Source of the DNA: Halichoerus grypus
Taxonomy: Eukaryota > Chordata > Mammalia > Carnivora > Phocidae
Reading direction: 5' to 3'
Length of the DNA stretch: 64,000 bases
NCBI RefSeq assembly: GCF_964656455.1
Contig: NC_135718.1
Coordinates: forward strand, 22,890,449-22,954,448
Part shown: one piece after another, positions 22,646-34,199 of the stretch
Layout of the letters: each line of letters begins with the position of its first letter
How positions within the stretch are numbered: the stretch's first letter is position 1
Notes under the pieces: model-generated
What the model was told of the DNA's origin: nothing
The model's database searches: none
Seen by the model: only the letters and a program-made list of their open reading frames with translations
Made by a program: the position numbers and the translations under genes

Positions 22646-23339
22646 CATATGAATGAAAGAGATTTTTGAATATTATAGAAAATTAAAAAAAATACTTACT
22701 TTGCAATGAAGATGCATAGAATCTGGGGTTATAGAAAATACAGTAATATTGTATCCTACCATGACAGATAATTTAAAACAACCTCAGCAAAGAGCTCTGA
22801 TGGAGAGGCAATAATTTTAAAGCAATTATCTTAGAATTAAAGCTTAGATGGAGAGGCTGCTTTGAAGGCTTTAGGAACTCATCAGCCATCATTGTCTAGA
22901 CAACTATATCCAGTGGCTAGTCTGAGATACCTTGGGAACTCATCTCCTCACTCCTGACGTCAGAAATTAACTGGTGTGTTACAAGGTGAGAGTACATCTG
23001 AGATAGATGGTTTTCTTTCTAGTTGGATTCATGCCTTAGCAGGTCCGTGACACACAGATGCGTGATAATGTGCTCTGAGTTGTGTTCAATGGTAATTATA
23101 GCATGAAAATGAGAGCATTTCAAGAGTCACATGGTGCTTAGTGCAGCAAGCAATTGCTTATTCATAGATTTACTAGGGCATGTTTCATGGTTTATTCTAA
23201 TTCAAAAGGCTGTCAGATGTGTGGTGCCATCTTGTGATCTGAAGTAATCTTAATCTCCGTAACTGGTCTACACAATACCCCCAACTCTGACATCCCAAAA
23301 GTACTCAGCTTAGCATTATTGTGATCTCAAGATCTTATG
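22646..23339. other. Unique intergenic sequence
   Basis: I see no gene or repeat. Confidence 0.4.
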
Positions 23340-23935
23340 TACTTTTGCCTCTCACAGTCTTTTTTCACTGTCCCTCTGATTCCTTTGCTCAAACCTTATT
23401 GGTTTCTTTTCACTCCTTAAATATACCCTGCTTTTCCCTGTCTTGAGGCCTTTTACATCTGACATTCTTTTTACCAAGAACACCCATCCTCCAGATTTTC
23501 ATGTCTGGTTTTCTCAGTATTCAGCTCATCTATTATCTCTTTGAAGAGATTTTCCATGATTAGCTCTATTAAGCCTCTCTACCCACAAACATATGCCATC
23601 ACTCTCTGTCATAATTCTCTGTGTCATTTTTCTGTAACATTTACCACACTTTAAAATTTTATTTATTTATTTATTTAATTTTTATTTGTCTCCTTGCTGG
23701 GCTACACAGGGCCTGAATTCATGACCCTGAGATCAAGACCTGAGCAGAGATGAAGAGTCAGATGCTTAACTGACTGAGCTACCCAGGCGTCCCATTAATT
23801 TTTTTTATTTATCTTACCTCCACCTGCTAGAATTTAAGTTTAACTAAAAGAGAGATCCATGTGTTTTATTCATTGTTATATCATCAGAACTCAAAACAGT
23901 ACCTGGCATACAGTAGATGATCAAAGTTCGAATAA
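23340..23935 (+). repeat. L2-like LINE 3' relic, split by a SINE
   Basis: L2-style phrases run from GTCCCTCTGATTCCTTTGCTC, CTTGAGGCCTTTTACATCTG and TTTGAAGAGATTTTCCATGA to TGTAACATTTACCACACTTT. They resume after the SINE with CTGCTAGAATTTAAG, TTTATTCATTGTTATATC and AGTACCTGGCATACAGTAG. The SINE occupies 23653-23794. Confidence 0.65.
23653..23794 (-). mobile_element. Can-SINE, short or internally deleted copy
   Basis: Antisense Can-SINE with an (ATTT)n left side and GAGCTACCCAGGCGTCCC at the right. The body is about 60 bp shorter than other copies here. It is nested in the L2 relic. A TSD is not clear because both flanks are T-rich. Confidence 0.85.
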
Positions 23936-26258
23936 TTATATGTCTAATAAAATATTGTCACGTGTGGCCTAAATTAGGAATCTACTAGGTACTATGCTTC
24001 CTCCATGGGCTTATCCTTTATTTCCTACCCATTTGATATAATAGTTGAACATATCCCAATTTTGGAAAGAGCTAAACTTAATAAGGTGCAATCTTGAAAA
24101 CAACATTATTCTTTCTTGCCTTTTCCCACTAAACTTTCTTTATGGTTCCCCTGTCCCTCAGTCCCTGGATTAATCTCAGGCAGAACTCTTGGCTATCCCA
24201 GTTATATTGAGACAATAAAATGAACTGTGTTAGTGCTCAAGCATTGGTGATGTGATGTCACAACTCTAAAATAATTCAAAGCTAAAATTCCTCCTCATCA
24301 TGATCCAGCATGCTTCAAGTTTGGGAGGCTGCAGTGGAAAAAGTGGTCTTGGTTGCCTTCTTTACTCTTTTCATTCACCACTTCTCTCATTGGTTTGCTG
24401 CTGATCTATACCCCTTCAGGGTTGGACCTGGGGGAGAAAAAGTTAGAAGAAGAAGGGTAGAGCTTTACATGGCTAGTATAGATGCAGTCTAGTATCAGTG
24501 TCCTCTTGGCATGGATTGACCAAGGTTGACTTTTATTCAGGGATGTTTTTGCAGGTTCTTCAAATATCTTCTAGGCTGGGGTTCTTTGTTCCTCCTGGAT
24601 ATTGCCTCTCCTTTGGCTGGTCAGTTATGACTCACCTTCCACTTGTTATAATTGGAGTCCCTTTATCTCTTTCTATGGTCTTCTGTATGAATTTAAGAAG
24701 ACCTCAGTCCACTTCACTTCCTGGGGGTCCACATCAAATTCCCAGAAAATATGCAGGTTTTTACTTTACAAAATGTGAAGGAAAAGGCAGCTTGATCTTC
24801 AACGCAGCCCTCCATACTCCACAGTTCAGGAACCATAGATTCTCAACTTTAGATACTCAAGTGTGAGGCAAACGCTAGTCACCATGGTCCTTATATTCCA
24901 TATGATATCCTTCAGGGTCACTGAATGGTCCTCTGCAATCCTTTTGTCTTAATTTGATTTGAGGAAGTCTGCCTCTACTTTTCCTCATGGTTGGCAATAT
25001 AAATAGCACAGTAATTGCTCTCTCTAAATAAATCCTCTCTCTTTATTCTGTTGGTCATGGACAGGCTGTCACTTCCATAGTTCTCAGGAGTGCATCAGAA
25101 ACCAAGCCACCAATCCCCATTCTCCAGAAGAAATACAGCAAATACTCCGAAGACTCCCTTTGAAGCCTGTCTGGTTGGACACAGGTGATTGAAAAGCCTT
25201 CCAATCCCCACTTCTATGGAGAGACAGAACATAGAGTAAATTAATATTAACCCCTTTCTTCAAACACCATCCTTTCCCTTCTATCCTTCTCACCAAAAGC
25301 CTTTTATAGTCTTGAAGTAGGTATAAGGTAAAGGCACTATGGACATTTTTACAATCTCTTTCCATGTCCTGACTAGCAGGTCTAGCACCTTATTTCTCCA
25401 TACAAGGATAATTAACATTTATTGTATTAGTCTAGGCCTTTGGGGAATCAGCCAGAGATGAGGCAGAGTCTCATTTTAAATTCCTGTTGCATTAAAAAGT
25501 ATATTATTTAATAATATGAGATCAGTAGTTGTCTCTCCCATACTGACATATTTCTGCTCTCATTTGAGTTTGCAACATTGACTGGCTGGACTCTTTCTGG
25601 AAATAACATTGCTTAATCAGAGGTGGAATCTATTACTAGAGGAGAGAAATGAACCATTGTTAATTACTAGATATCATACAAAGGCATAAATTCAGGGAAC
25701 ATATACAGGTGAACACAACCTTGTAGAGAATGAAACAAAATATGGAGTAAACTGCTGAATGTTTTACATTCTTTGATCACAGAAACTGTACACAGAGTTG
25801 AACTTTAACCAGGTAGAACACAAGTTCTCAGCAAAAGCTGAACCTGACATTAACCATCCTGTCAGTGGGGCTCCTTGATTGTTTTGGGTATAGTTTGAAC
25901 GACAACAGCAGCAACTTCGCGCTCTAGTGCTTTGGAAACTTTCTCTTCATTTAAGTTCGTGGTACCTATTATCTGTGCCTCTCACTGGACTCTAACTTTT
26001 CAGTTCAAGGAGGCATTATCTTTTATATAATCCATATTTGTATGTTTTGTTTCCACAATTATTTTCCATACAAAGTGTCTTTGTGTTCTCCTGTTATGTC
26101 CTTAAATTTAAGCTTACAAGTAGTAAGTGCCCATTTAGTGACTATGAATTGATGACTAGCTTTCCTTTCTTTGTTTATTCATTAGGTTCCTGTTATGTGA
26201 AAATATTTTTATAGTAAAAAGCAAAAGTCAAGTCACAAACATCCAGGAGTCAACTTTA
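23936..26258. other. Unique intergenic sequence
   Basis: About 2.3 kb. ORFs of up to 122 codons (for example 24498-24866, plus) have no recognisable motif and no supporting context. No repeat identified by eye. Confidence 0.4.
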
Positions 26259-26273
26259 AGAGGCTCCCACTTG

Positions 26274-26490
26274 GGCCCCCAGGTGGCTCAGTTGGTTAAG
26301 TGTTTGACTCTTGATTTTGGCTCAGGTCATGATCTCAAGGTCATGGGCTGGAGCCCTGCATTGGGCTCCACACTCAACAGGGAGTTTGCTTGAGGATTCT
26401 CTCTCTCCCTCTCCCCCTCTCCATCTGTCCCTCCCCCTGCTTGAACTTTCTTTCTCTTTCTATCTAAAAATAAATCTTTTTTTTTTTTTT
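26274..26490 (+). mobile_element. Can-SINE
   Basis: Head CCCCCAGGTGGCTCAGTTGGTTAAG, CT-rich body and AAATAAATCTTT tail. Imperfect TSD: AAGAGGCTCCCACTT (about 26258-26272) and AAAGGCTCCCATT (26491-26503). Confidence 0.95.
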
Positions 26491-26582
26491 AAAGGCTCCC
26501 ATTGGTCAATGATGTGGAAATTTCGTCATCTATAAAGACAATAACAGGAATATATTAAAACATATCAAGTGTGTTTAAATCC

Positions 26583-27310
26583 TTTTTTTAATTGAAGTAT
26601 AGTTGCATACTATTTTTGTTTCTGGTGTAAAATGCAGTGATTTGACAGTTCTATACATTGTGCTGTGCTCACCATGATAAGTAAAGATATCATCTGTCAC
26701 TGTACAATGTTGTTACAATATTATTGATGATATTCTATGATGTACTTTTTATCCCCATGGCTTACTTATTTTATAACTGGACACTTGTACCTCTTAATCC
26801 TCTGTGTGTGTATCTTTTTCAATTAGTCTTTTTGTTTTCTTTGGGTAAATATCCAGTAATGGGATTACTGGTTCATATGTTTTTTGTTTGTTTTTGTTGT
26901 TGTTGTTGTTTTTAGAGAGAGAGATGGGGTAGGGGGTAGGCAGATGGAGAGGGAGAGAGAAAATCTTAAGCAGGCTCCATGCTCAGTGTAGAGCCCAACA
27001 CAGGGCTCCATCTCACAACCCTGAGATCATGACATGAGCTGAAATCAAGAGTTGGATACTTAGCCAACTGAGCCACTCAGGCACCCCTCATATGATATTT
27101 TTATTATTAGTTTTTTGAGGAAATTTTTTTTTCCATAGTGGTTGCACCAGTTTACATTCCCACCAACAGTGCATGAGAGTTCCCATTTCTCTACATCCTC
27201 AACAACATTGTTATTTCTTATATATTTTTGATACTAGCTGTTCTGACAGGTGTAAGGTGGTATCTTATTGTGGTTTTGATTTGCATTTTCCTGATGATTA
27301 AATAGGAGAT
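26583..27310 (-). mobile_element. LINE-1 3' fragment, split by a SINE
   Basis: Antisense L1: ATTGAAGTATAGTTGCATAC at the 3' end, TTTGGGTAAATATCCAGTAATGGGA, then after the SINE CATAGTGGTTGCACCAGTTTACATTCCCACCAACAGTGC and GGTGTAAGGTGGTATCTTATTGTGG (C-terminal ORF2). It is more diverged than the two large L1s. Confidence 0.9.
26880..27087 (-). mobile_element. Can-SINE nested in L1
   Basis: Antisense copy with a TGTTGTTGTTGTTTTTAGAGAGAG left side and GAGCCACTCAGGCACCCC at the right. 7-bp TSD TCATATG at 26873-26879 and 27088-27094. Confidence 0.95.
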
Positions 27311-27524
27311 CCTAATAAAATAATGATTATCATTAAAGGATAGTAAAAACCAGTTCATCATTTGGAAACTGCTAAATAAAGGAAGAAAGTCAAATATTTA
27401 TTCTGCTTTTGCTGTGCCATTGTGTAATTGAGTAACCAAATAAATGAAGGGAAGTAATGAATAAAAATGAATGTTAATATTAAAATATCAACATTTTCAA
27501 TCTCTAATCAAGAACTGAATCTAG

Positions 27525-27697
27525 GGCACCTGGGTGGCTCAGATGGTTAAGCGTCTGCCTTCGGCTCAGGTCATGATCCCAGAGTCCTGGGATCGAGTCC
27601 CGCATCGGGCTCCCTGCTCCTTGGGAGCCTGTTTCTCCCTCTGCTTCTCTCTCTCTCTCTCTGTCTCTCATGAATAAATAAATAAAATCTTTAAAGG
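27525..27697 (+). mobile_element. Can-SINE, first unit of a tandem pair
   Basis: Head GGCACCTGGGTGGCTCAGATGG, GGATCGAGTCCCGCATCGGG B-box region, (CT)n body, AATAAATAAATAAAATCTTTAAA tail. It runs directly into a second SINE. The TSD AAGAACTGAATCTAG lies at 27510-27524 and again only after the second unit (27897-27911). Confidence 0.97.
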
Positions 27698-27896
27698 GGC
27701 GCCTGGGTGGCTCAGATGGTTAAGCGTCTGCCTTCGGCTCAGGTCATGATCTCAGGGTCCTGGGATCGAGCCCCGCATCGGGCTCCCTGCTTGGCGGGGA
27801 GCCTGCTTCTCCCTTTCCCTCTCCTGCTCCCCCTGCTTGTGCTCCCTCGCTCTCTCTGTCAAATAAATAAATAAAATCTTTAAAAAAAAAAAAAAA
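27698..27896 (+). mobile_element. Can-SINE, second unit of a tandem pair
   Basis: The least diverged SINE in the window: GGGGCGCCTGGGTGGCTCAG head, CGGCTCAGGTCATGATCTCAGGG, CGCATCGGGCTCCCTGCTTGG and an A-tail of about 17. Its type is closest to arctoid (bear/seal) Can-SINEs. Confidence 0.97.
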
Positions 27897-27952
27897 AAGA
27901 ACTGAATCTAGACATTCAACATCAAAGACTGCCTACATCAAAAAAGAGAGAG

Positions 27953-28125
27953 GGGGCACCTGGGTGGCTCAGTCAGTTAACAGTCTTGCTCTTGATGTTG
28001 GCTCAGGTTGTGATGTCAGGGTCCTGAGATTGAGCCCTGCGTTGGGGTCTGTGCTCAGCACGGAGTGTGCATCCCTCGCCCTTGCCCTCTACCCTTCCCC
28101 CCTTTCAAATAAAAAGAAAATCTTT
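27953..28125 (+). mobile_element. Can-SINE
   Basis: Head GGGCACCTGGGTGGCTCAGTCAG and tail AATAAAAAGAAAATCTTTAAAG. The flanks AAAGAGAGAG and AAAGAGAAAGAGAGAG are consistent with a short TSD in a GA-rich site. Confidence 0.93.
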
Positions 28126-28129
28126 AAAG

Positions 28130-30020
28130 AGAAAGAGAGAGCAACAACCAGATATTTTCTGTTTTCTAATGGAAAAACATTAGAAAAGAAACTTTTTTTT
28201 ATAAAAGTCTTAAAAAAGACTTAAAATCTGATCAAGTCTGATCAAACTTCTAGATCGAATTTCTAATTGATAAGAAATTTAGATAACAAAGGAGCATGTT
28301 AATCTATCCCATGGAGTGTAGTCAACAAAATCTTGATTTTATAATACTCCACAGAAAAAATGGCCCAGTTTATTTGACTAATAAATTGTAGGACAGAGAT
28401 AGAGGAAAGGGAGAGAGAAAATATAGGGTAAAAAAGATTTGAAACAGATGTCAACTAATTACAGTATGGGGGTAATATTTGAATCCTGATTCTAATAAAT
28501 GGTAAAAATAGGTAAGATTTCTGTAAGACAACTGGAAATTTGAACATTAGTAGAAATTTGATTATATTAAGAAATAATTTTTTTTTGGTATGGCAGTGGT
28601 ATTGTTCTTAGATCTGAAAATGGTCCTTATCTTTTAGAAATGCATACGAAAATATTTATGAATGAAATTATGTGGTAGATGAGATTTGCTTCAAAATAAT
28701 ATGGGTGATGAGATAGTAGAAGGGGCATAGATTCAATGTAGTTCACCATGAGTTCGTAATTGCTGAAGCTGGGTGTGGGAGTTCATATATATTCTATTTT
28801 TGTATTTGTTTCACATTCTTCATAAAAATACTTTGAAAAATACTAGAGGGAACGACCATATATTAATCAATATAAACATTCCTTCATAAAACCTAAAATG
28901 TTAGTTTTTAGAGAGAGAAATTTGTGCATTTCATTGTATTTGTTTTTGTTTTTTATAGAAACTATGCACTACCGAATAGCAATAGACAGACTTTTAACCT
29001 GGTGTATTGATCCAAGAATGATTCAGGGAATCCATAACTATCCAGAAATGTATGCAAAATTCATTTTGGTTGTATGTGTTTTTGCATTTTGGAGGTCAAA
29101 GAACTCTATAAACCGAAAGATTTTAAGAACAAAAAAATGTAGACATTACTTTTTTTGAGAGACTCCAGAGAAATATTGATTTTTTAGTATGATGTAGCAA
29201 CTGAAATGAAAAAAAAATGTATTTTCAAAATAACTTATTAAATCAGCAAGAACATGTTTCCATTTTGTCAAATCCAGGCATACCAATGTATTATTTGAGG
29301 CAAACCTACTGTTTGAGCAGAAACAGTGATGCATCCTATGTACCTGAGGTTTTCATTATCTGGTTGTGCTTTGTTCAAATTCTTACACTTAAAACCACCT
29401 CCTTTCTAGACCACGTCCCTTCATTTATTTAAGGCAACCTCCCTTCTGGATTATAGCCTCCTCCAACTTACACTGAGCAATGTTGAACTCTAAGAACTCT
29501 TTTGAGCAACTTTTAGATTTCTATATGTACATTTTATGTAAGTTTTCTCTGCAAGTGGAGGATGAGTTCTCTGCTGACAGAGACCATGTTTTTGCTACAT
29601 GTGTATTCTTCCCACCATGTGAATCTGATGGAGAAAAAAGCATCACTATTCATTTACTTCACTCTTTGTTCTATTTACCCTTGATCTAGAAGTAAAAGTG
29701 CCCAAATTAGATATTATAAAGGAAACTGAGTAAACACTATGTTTGAAGCAACTGTTTGCATGATCCTCACTTGTCTGACTCTCTAAATTTACTCATCTGC
29801 TTTTATTCCAGTTCAATTTGAAAAATCAGACATGCATGGGAATATACAATGCCATATCTCTAGGCAAAATTCATTTTTTGGAAGTTATTTTTTTTTTACT
29901 TGTTCTTATTTAATTCTAATAATTGACCGTTTAAAGCCTGAAGGATAAATTCTAAGATAAAATTACAAGAAACCTTTCTCCCTCATGTAAGTTTTCTTGT
30001 AAGGTCATTTTGAATGTGAT
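28130..30020. other. Unique AT-rich intergenic sequence
   Basis: Mostly unrecognised. 28970-29130 has phrases that may belong to an old LINE relic, and 29560-29620 has an L2-like GACAGAGACCATG phrase. Neither is firm. Confidence 0.35.
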
Positions 30021-30491
30021 CTTTTTTTTTTTTTTTAATCTTCATTGCTTCACTTATATTTTTTAAAAATATATATACATTCACAGCATTACTAGGTTAT
30101 CACTACCTCTTATTCTTACATTTAAAACTAATTTTAGAAAAATACAATATCTAGGAAGAGTCTCATGAGTTTTCCCATCAGCAGGGTTACCATTTTTCTG
30201 CACTATAACAGCTTGGGAACACAAAGGCATTTGAAATAGGCTTCCTTGATACAAATTGCAGATTACTTTCTCACTACTCTTGGCTGTGTACTCCCAAATT
30301 GATAGAAATTCATGGGATCTGAAAATTAAATCTTGCAGTGCGTTTTTTTTTTTCATTCTGACTTTATTGATAAGGTTATAATCCTCCTGTACAATTTTAT
30401 CAAGTTCAGGTGGGATAGTATTAACATTGACATTTGAAATGAATGTCTTAGGTAGGAGAGGTGGAGGAGATGTTAGGACTCCACAGCCCAA

Positions 30492-32389
30492 TTACCTAGG
30501 TTCTCTTTAAATTTCATGGACTGCACTAAGCATACCAGAGCTGTTCTGCTAAAGAGTCATGCTAATGTTCAGTTTGTTCCTTCTGCATTATCCAAATGTA
30601 GGGGAATAGACTCATAAAAAAATTGAGAAAAAGTAAAACCAAGTCTTTCCCAATTAAGGGAAAAAATAAAATCATCAAGACTCAGAGTTCTTCTGCAAAA
30701 TCCAAGGCAGTTTTGTAAGTACAATGGCCACAGATTCATTTCTGAAGGACTGGCATAAGGTGGTTTACTAAAACAAATAGGTTCTGAATTTAAACAGAAG
30801 CTTTAGTACTCCACATGTTTTTCCTGGCTATCATATATCATTTAGTAAGAAACAAGGTGTTTCCTTAGCTCTCCTCCTTCTTGGTAAACCACTAATCCAT
30901 GTCATGCCACAGGGACTGTGATTTATTATCTCAGCTAATCTCTAAGAGAGGGTATCATTAGAATATTTCTATCTTTCTCTGGTAAATTATTTGGAAAGAA
31001 CCACTTTTTTCTATTGTTTACCTCAGTCACTGTGGGAAGTCTAAAATTCCCTGTTCCTACATGTAGATAGATGGCTTATTTCCTGTATGAATACATATAT
31101 CCCCCAATTTGATTCCATTCTATGCTTTACCTCATTCCCCCCAAACACTCAAAACCCTCCAGATCTCATAATCTGTCAGCATGTAAGTCCTCCATCTCTT
31201 TAACTTCTTCAGTTACTGGTCGTTTTTCTTGTTTTGAATCCTGAATCCATCCTGAATCCATGGCTTTACTTGCAACTCTATGAATTTGTCATTGTATTTT
31301 ACTTGTATACTTTTTACACCACAAGTCCCAGAAATAGGATTGCTTCTTGATTCTCTTTGTCATTTCCAGTTCTTTGTCATTCAAAAACTCCTGTTCCTTT
31401 AAAGTACTTAGCATCGCACTTGACTACCTACTCCTCCTTCTTATTGCTGTCATCTACCAACCTTCCAATTTTAACACCAGGCTCATTGGTTTTCTTTTGA
31501 CTTGTAATTTGGAATAATTCCTGGTGACATTAGCAGCAATGGGGTGATCTCTTGTATGCTGTGGGCTCTCATATTTTTACCACTCTACCTTGGCTATCTA
31601 GTCCTATATTCATTGCTTACACATCACCAGTAATAACAGTACAATCTCCAAAATTTCAGATGTCTCTGACCATCACCTCCTATATTTCTGCTCACTTATT
31701 TCATTCCCTCCATGACAACAGCTTAACTCTATGTGAACTTTTAACCCATTTTCTCCCTACCATTTTCTACTCTCTCCTGGGTGTATGTACGCATTCCCTT
31801 TTACCCAGCTTAGTTTCCACAGTCCACCATCATTCATCACTTGTTTTTAATTTACTTTCAATTCCCTTGCACCCCTCCCTACCACCATGAATCTCATAAA
31901 AGTTCAGTGTTTCTTAAACCTAACACTTCCTGCTCTGTTCTTGCTCCCATAAAGCAGTGTCTAGAGAAATCACATAACCTTACTGCTAGGATTTAATTTA
32001 AATTTATAACAGCATATATAAAGTGAGGACTCAACTTATCAGAAGTACCCAAATACTCTTCTAAATTTCCCTACTCAGATCACTTTCCCTCTTTCCAGAA
32101 TGTTTTACTTGTCTTCTTTCTTCAAACCTCATATCTTCCACCAGATCTCCACACTTACAGTGAAGTCATGAAGAATGAGAAACATCATCTACCACCATCA
32201 AATCTACCAACCTTCGTACAACCACACTCACACTCTTGGTATTCCTTCTCATTGCTATGTATGGTATGTTTCCACTGCTGTCACCAGCCTGATCTAACAC
32301 TCAAGTTCTAAGTTCCATTGTTTCTTGTTTACTCCAGGACTTCACTCCTGCTCTCTTCCATCATCACTTTTTCCATGTGTGTGTATCTC
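30492..32389. other. Unrecognised intergenic sequence, partly pyrimidine-rich
   Basis: From about 31100 to 32350 the plus strand is clearly pyrimidine-rich (many CCTCC/TTCTC runs), which suggests a decayed interspersed repeat. I could not assign a family. The plus-strand ORF at 31552-31890 lies in it and looks like a composition effect. Confidence 0.35.
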
Positions 32390-32955
32390 TTTGTATATGG
32401 TAACCTACAATCTTGCAAAATTCATTTATTAGCTCTAATAGTTTCTTTTGTGTGTGGATTCTTCAGGATTTTCTATATACAATATCTGTGAATAGACACA
32501 TTTTTACTTCTTTCTTGTCTATCTGGATGCTACTAGTGTTCCACAACGGTGTTGAACAGACATGGCTCATGAGAGTTGACATTCTTATCTTATTCCTGAT
32601 CTTAGAGGGAAGGGTTTCAATCTTTCATCGTTAGATATGTTAGCTATGGATTTGTTTATACACGTTTTTTATTGTGTTGAGGGAGTTCTTTCTTACTTCT
32701 AATTTGTTGAGTGTATTTGTAATGAAAGAGTATTAATTTTTGTGAAATGATTTTTTTAACATCTGTTGAGATGATTGTGAATTTTTATCCTTTATTAATA
32801 TGGTATATTACATTGATTTGCATATATTGAACCAACCTTACATTCTTAGGATAAATCCTACTTGGTCATGCTATATAATCATTTATAGATTTATTTAGCT
32901 AGATTTATTTAGCTAGTACTTGTTGAGGATTTTTGCATCTATATTCATAAGGGAT

Positions 32956-33045
32956 TGTGTTACTCAAGGTTTTTCAGAAAAGGGGCTAATAGGATAAATA
33001 CATGCACAAACACACCTATCTATGCTATTATGTGTATATATATAT

Positions 33046-33100
<55 letters not shown>

Positions 33101-33456
33101 TATATGAGAGAGAGAAAAAGAGACAGAGATTGATTTAAGGATTTGGCTCACATGGTTGTGAGGCTGGCAAGTCAAAACTGTAGAGCAGCCCAGTAGGTTG
33201 GAGACTCAGGCAAAAGTTGACACTTAAGTCTGAAGGAAGTCTGCTGGCAGAATTTCCTCTTCCTCAGGGGAGACCTTCAACTGATTGGATGGGCCCATTC
33301 ACTTGATGGGGGGCAATTTGCTTTACTCAAAGTCTCCTGATTTAGATGTTAAATATGTGTTAAAAAATACTTTCACAAAAATATCTAGAATAATGTTTAA
33401 CTAAATATCTGGGTACCATGCCTTAGCTAAGTTGACACATGAAATCAACCATCACA
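32956..33456. mobile_element. TG...CA-bounded repeat inserted in L1
   Basis: Starts TGTGTTACTCAAGGTTTTTC and ends ACCATCACA. Phrases such as GGCTCACATGGTTGTGAGGCTGGCAAG, TTCAACTGATTGGATGG and AAATATCTGGGTACCATG are those of a common mammalian interspersed family whose name I do not give with confidence. It splits the L1 between ATAAGGGA and AATGTTGGTCT. A GGGAT/GGAAT flank could be a short imperfect TSD. It contains (TC)n(TA)n at about 33042-33100. Confidence 0.7.
33042..33100. repeat. (TC)n(TA)n compound microsatellite
   Basis: About 13 CT units then about 14 TA units. Confidence 0.95.
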
Positions 33457-33685
33457 GGAATGTTGGTCTGTTTTATTTTCATGTGATATCTTTGCCTGGA
33501 TTTTATATCAGGGTAATATTTGACCTCAGAAAAATAAGGAAGAATTCCCATTTTGCTTTATGGAAGAATTTGTAAACTATTGGTTTTAATTTTTTTTTAA
33601 TATGTGTAGAATTTGCCAGTGACATTATCTGTTTCTGGGTTTTTCTTTGAAGAGTTTTCTTGTTTACTAACTCAGGCTAACTCAC

Positions 33686-33745
33686 CCTTTCTTTCTTTCT
33701 TTCTTTCCTTCCTTCTTTCTTTCTTTTTCTTTCTTTCTTTCTTTC

Positions 33746-33796
<51 letters not shown>

Positions 33797-33802
33797 CTTT
33801 CT

Positions 33803-33849
<47 letters not shown>

Positions 33850-33870
33850 CTCTCTCTCTCTTTCTTTCTT
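33686..33870. repeat. (CTTT)n microsatellite at the SINE tail end
   Basis: About 185 bp of CTTT/TTTC with a few CT interruptions, directly abutting the A-tail side of the antisense SINE at 33871. On the SINE sense strand it reads as an (AAAG)n extension of the tail. Confidence 0.95.
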
Positions 33871-34051
33871 TTTAAAGATTTTATTTATTTATTTGAGAGA
33901 GAGCACAAGCAAGGGGTGGGGGACAGAGGGAGAGGGAGAAGCAGACTCCCCACTGAGCAGAGAGCCTGATACAGGGCTTGGTCCCAGGACCCTGGGATCA
34001 TGACCTGAACTGAAGGCAGACGCTTTACCAACTGAGCCACCCAGGTGCCCC
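33871..34051 (-). mobile_element. Can-SINE nested in L1
   Basis: TTTAAAGATTTTATTTATTTATTTG left side, GA-rich body, GAGCCACCCAGGTGCCCC right side. The L1 resumes with TTTATTTCTCAAAGGTCTATTC. Confidence 0.95.
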
Positions 34052-34199
34052 TAGGCATTTTATTTCTCAAAGGTCTATTCAGATTTTCTCTTTCCTTGAG
34101 TTTGTTTAGGTAGTTTGGGTCTAAGAATTTGTTCATTTTATCTAAATTATCTATGCATTGTAAATGTATAGATAATTTATTTTTAGTACATTTATATTA

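Larger units (their letters stand above)
32390..34170 (-). mobile_element. Old LINE-1 ORF2 fragment with two nested insertions
   Basis: Antisense reverse-transcriptase-region phrases run in order: TTCCTGATCTTAGAGGGAAGG, GTTGAGATGATTGTG, TTGATTTGCATATATTGAACC, ATAAATCCTACTTGGTCATG and TTGTTGAGGATTTTTGCATC. After an insert (32956-33456) comes ATGTTGGTCTGTTTTATTTTC, and after a SINE comes GGTCTATTCAGATTTTCTCTTTCC. All coding capacity is lost. Confidence 0.88.

Noticed and set aside
24498..24866. Plus-strand 122-codon ORF
   Set aside because: Protein has no recognisable motif and the region shows no other sign of coding.
28898..29158. Plus-strand ORF preceded by a splice-acceptor-like pyrimidine tract (TTTTGTTTTTTATAG at about 28946-28960)
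   Set aside because: There is no donor, no recognisable protein and no codon bias, and the downstream phrases (GGAGGTCAAAGAAC, TTTTAAGAAC) look like an old repeat. T-rich tracts ending in AG are common in AT-rich DNA.
33613..33969. Plus-strand 118-codon Ser/Phe/Leu-repeat ORF
   Set aside because: It is a translation of the CTTT microsatellite and SINE, not a gene.
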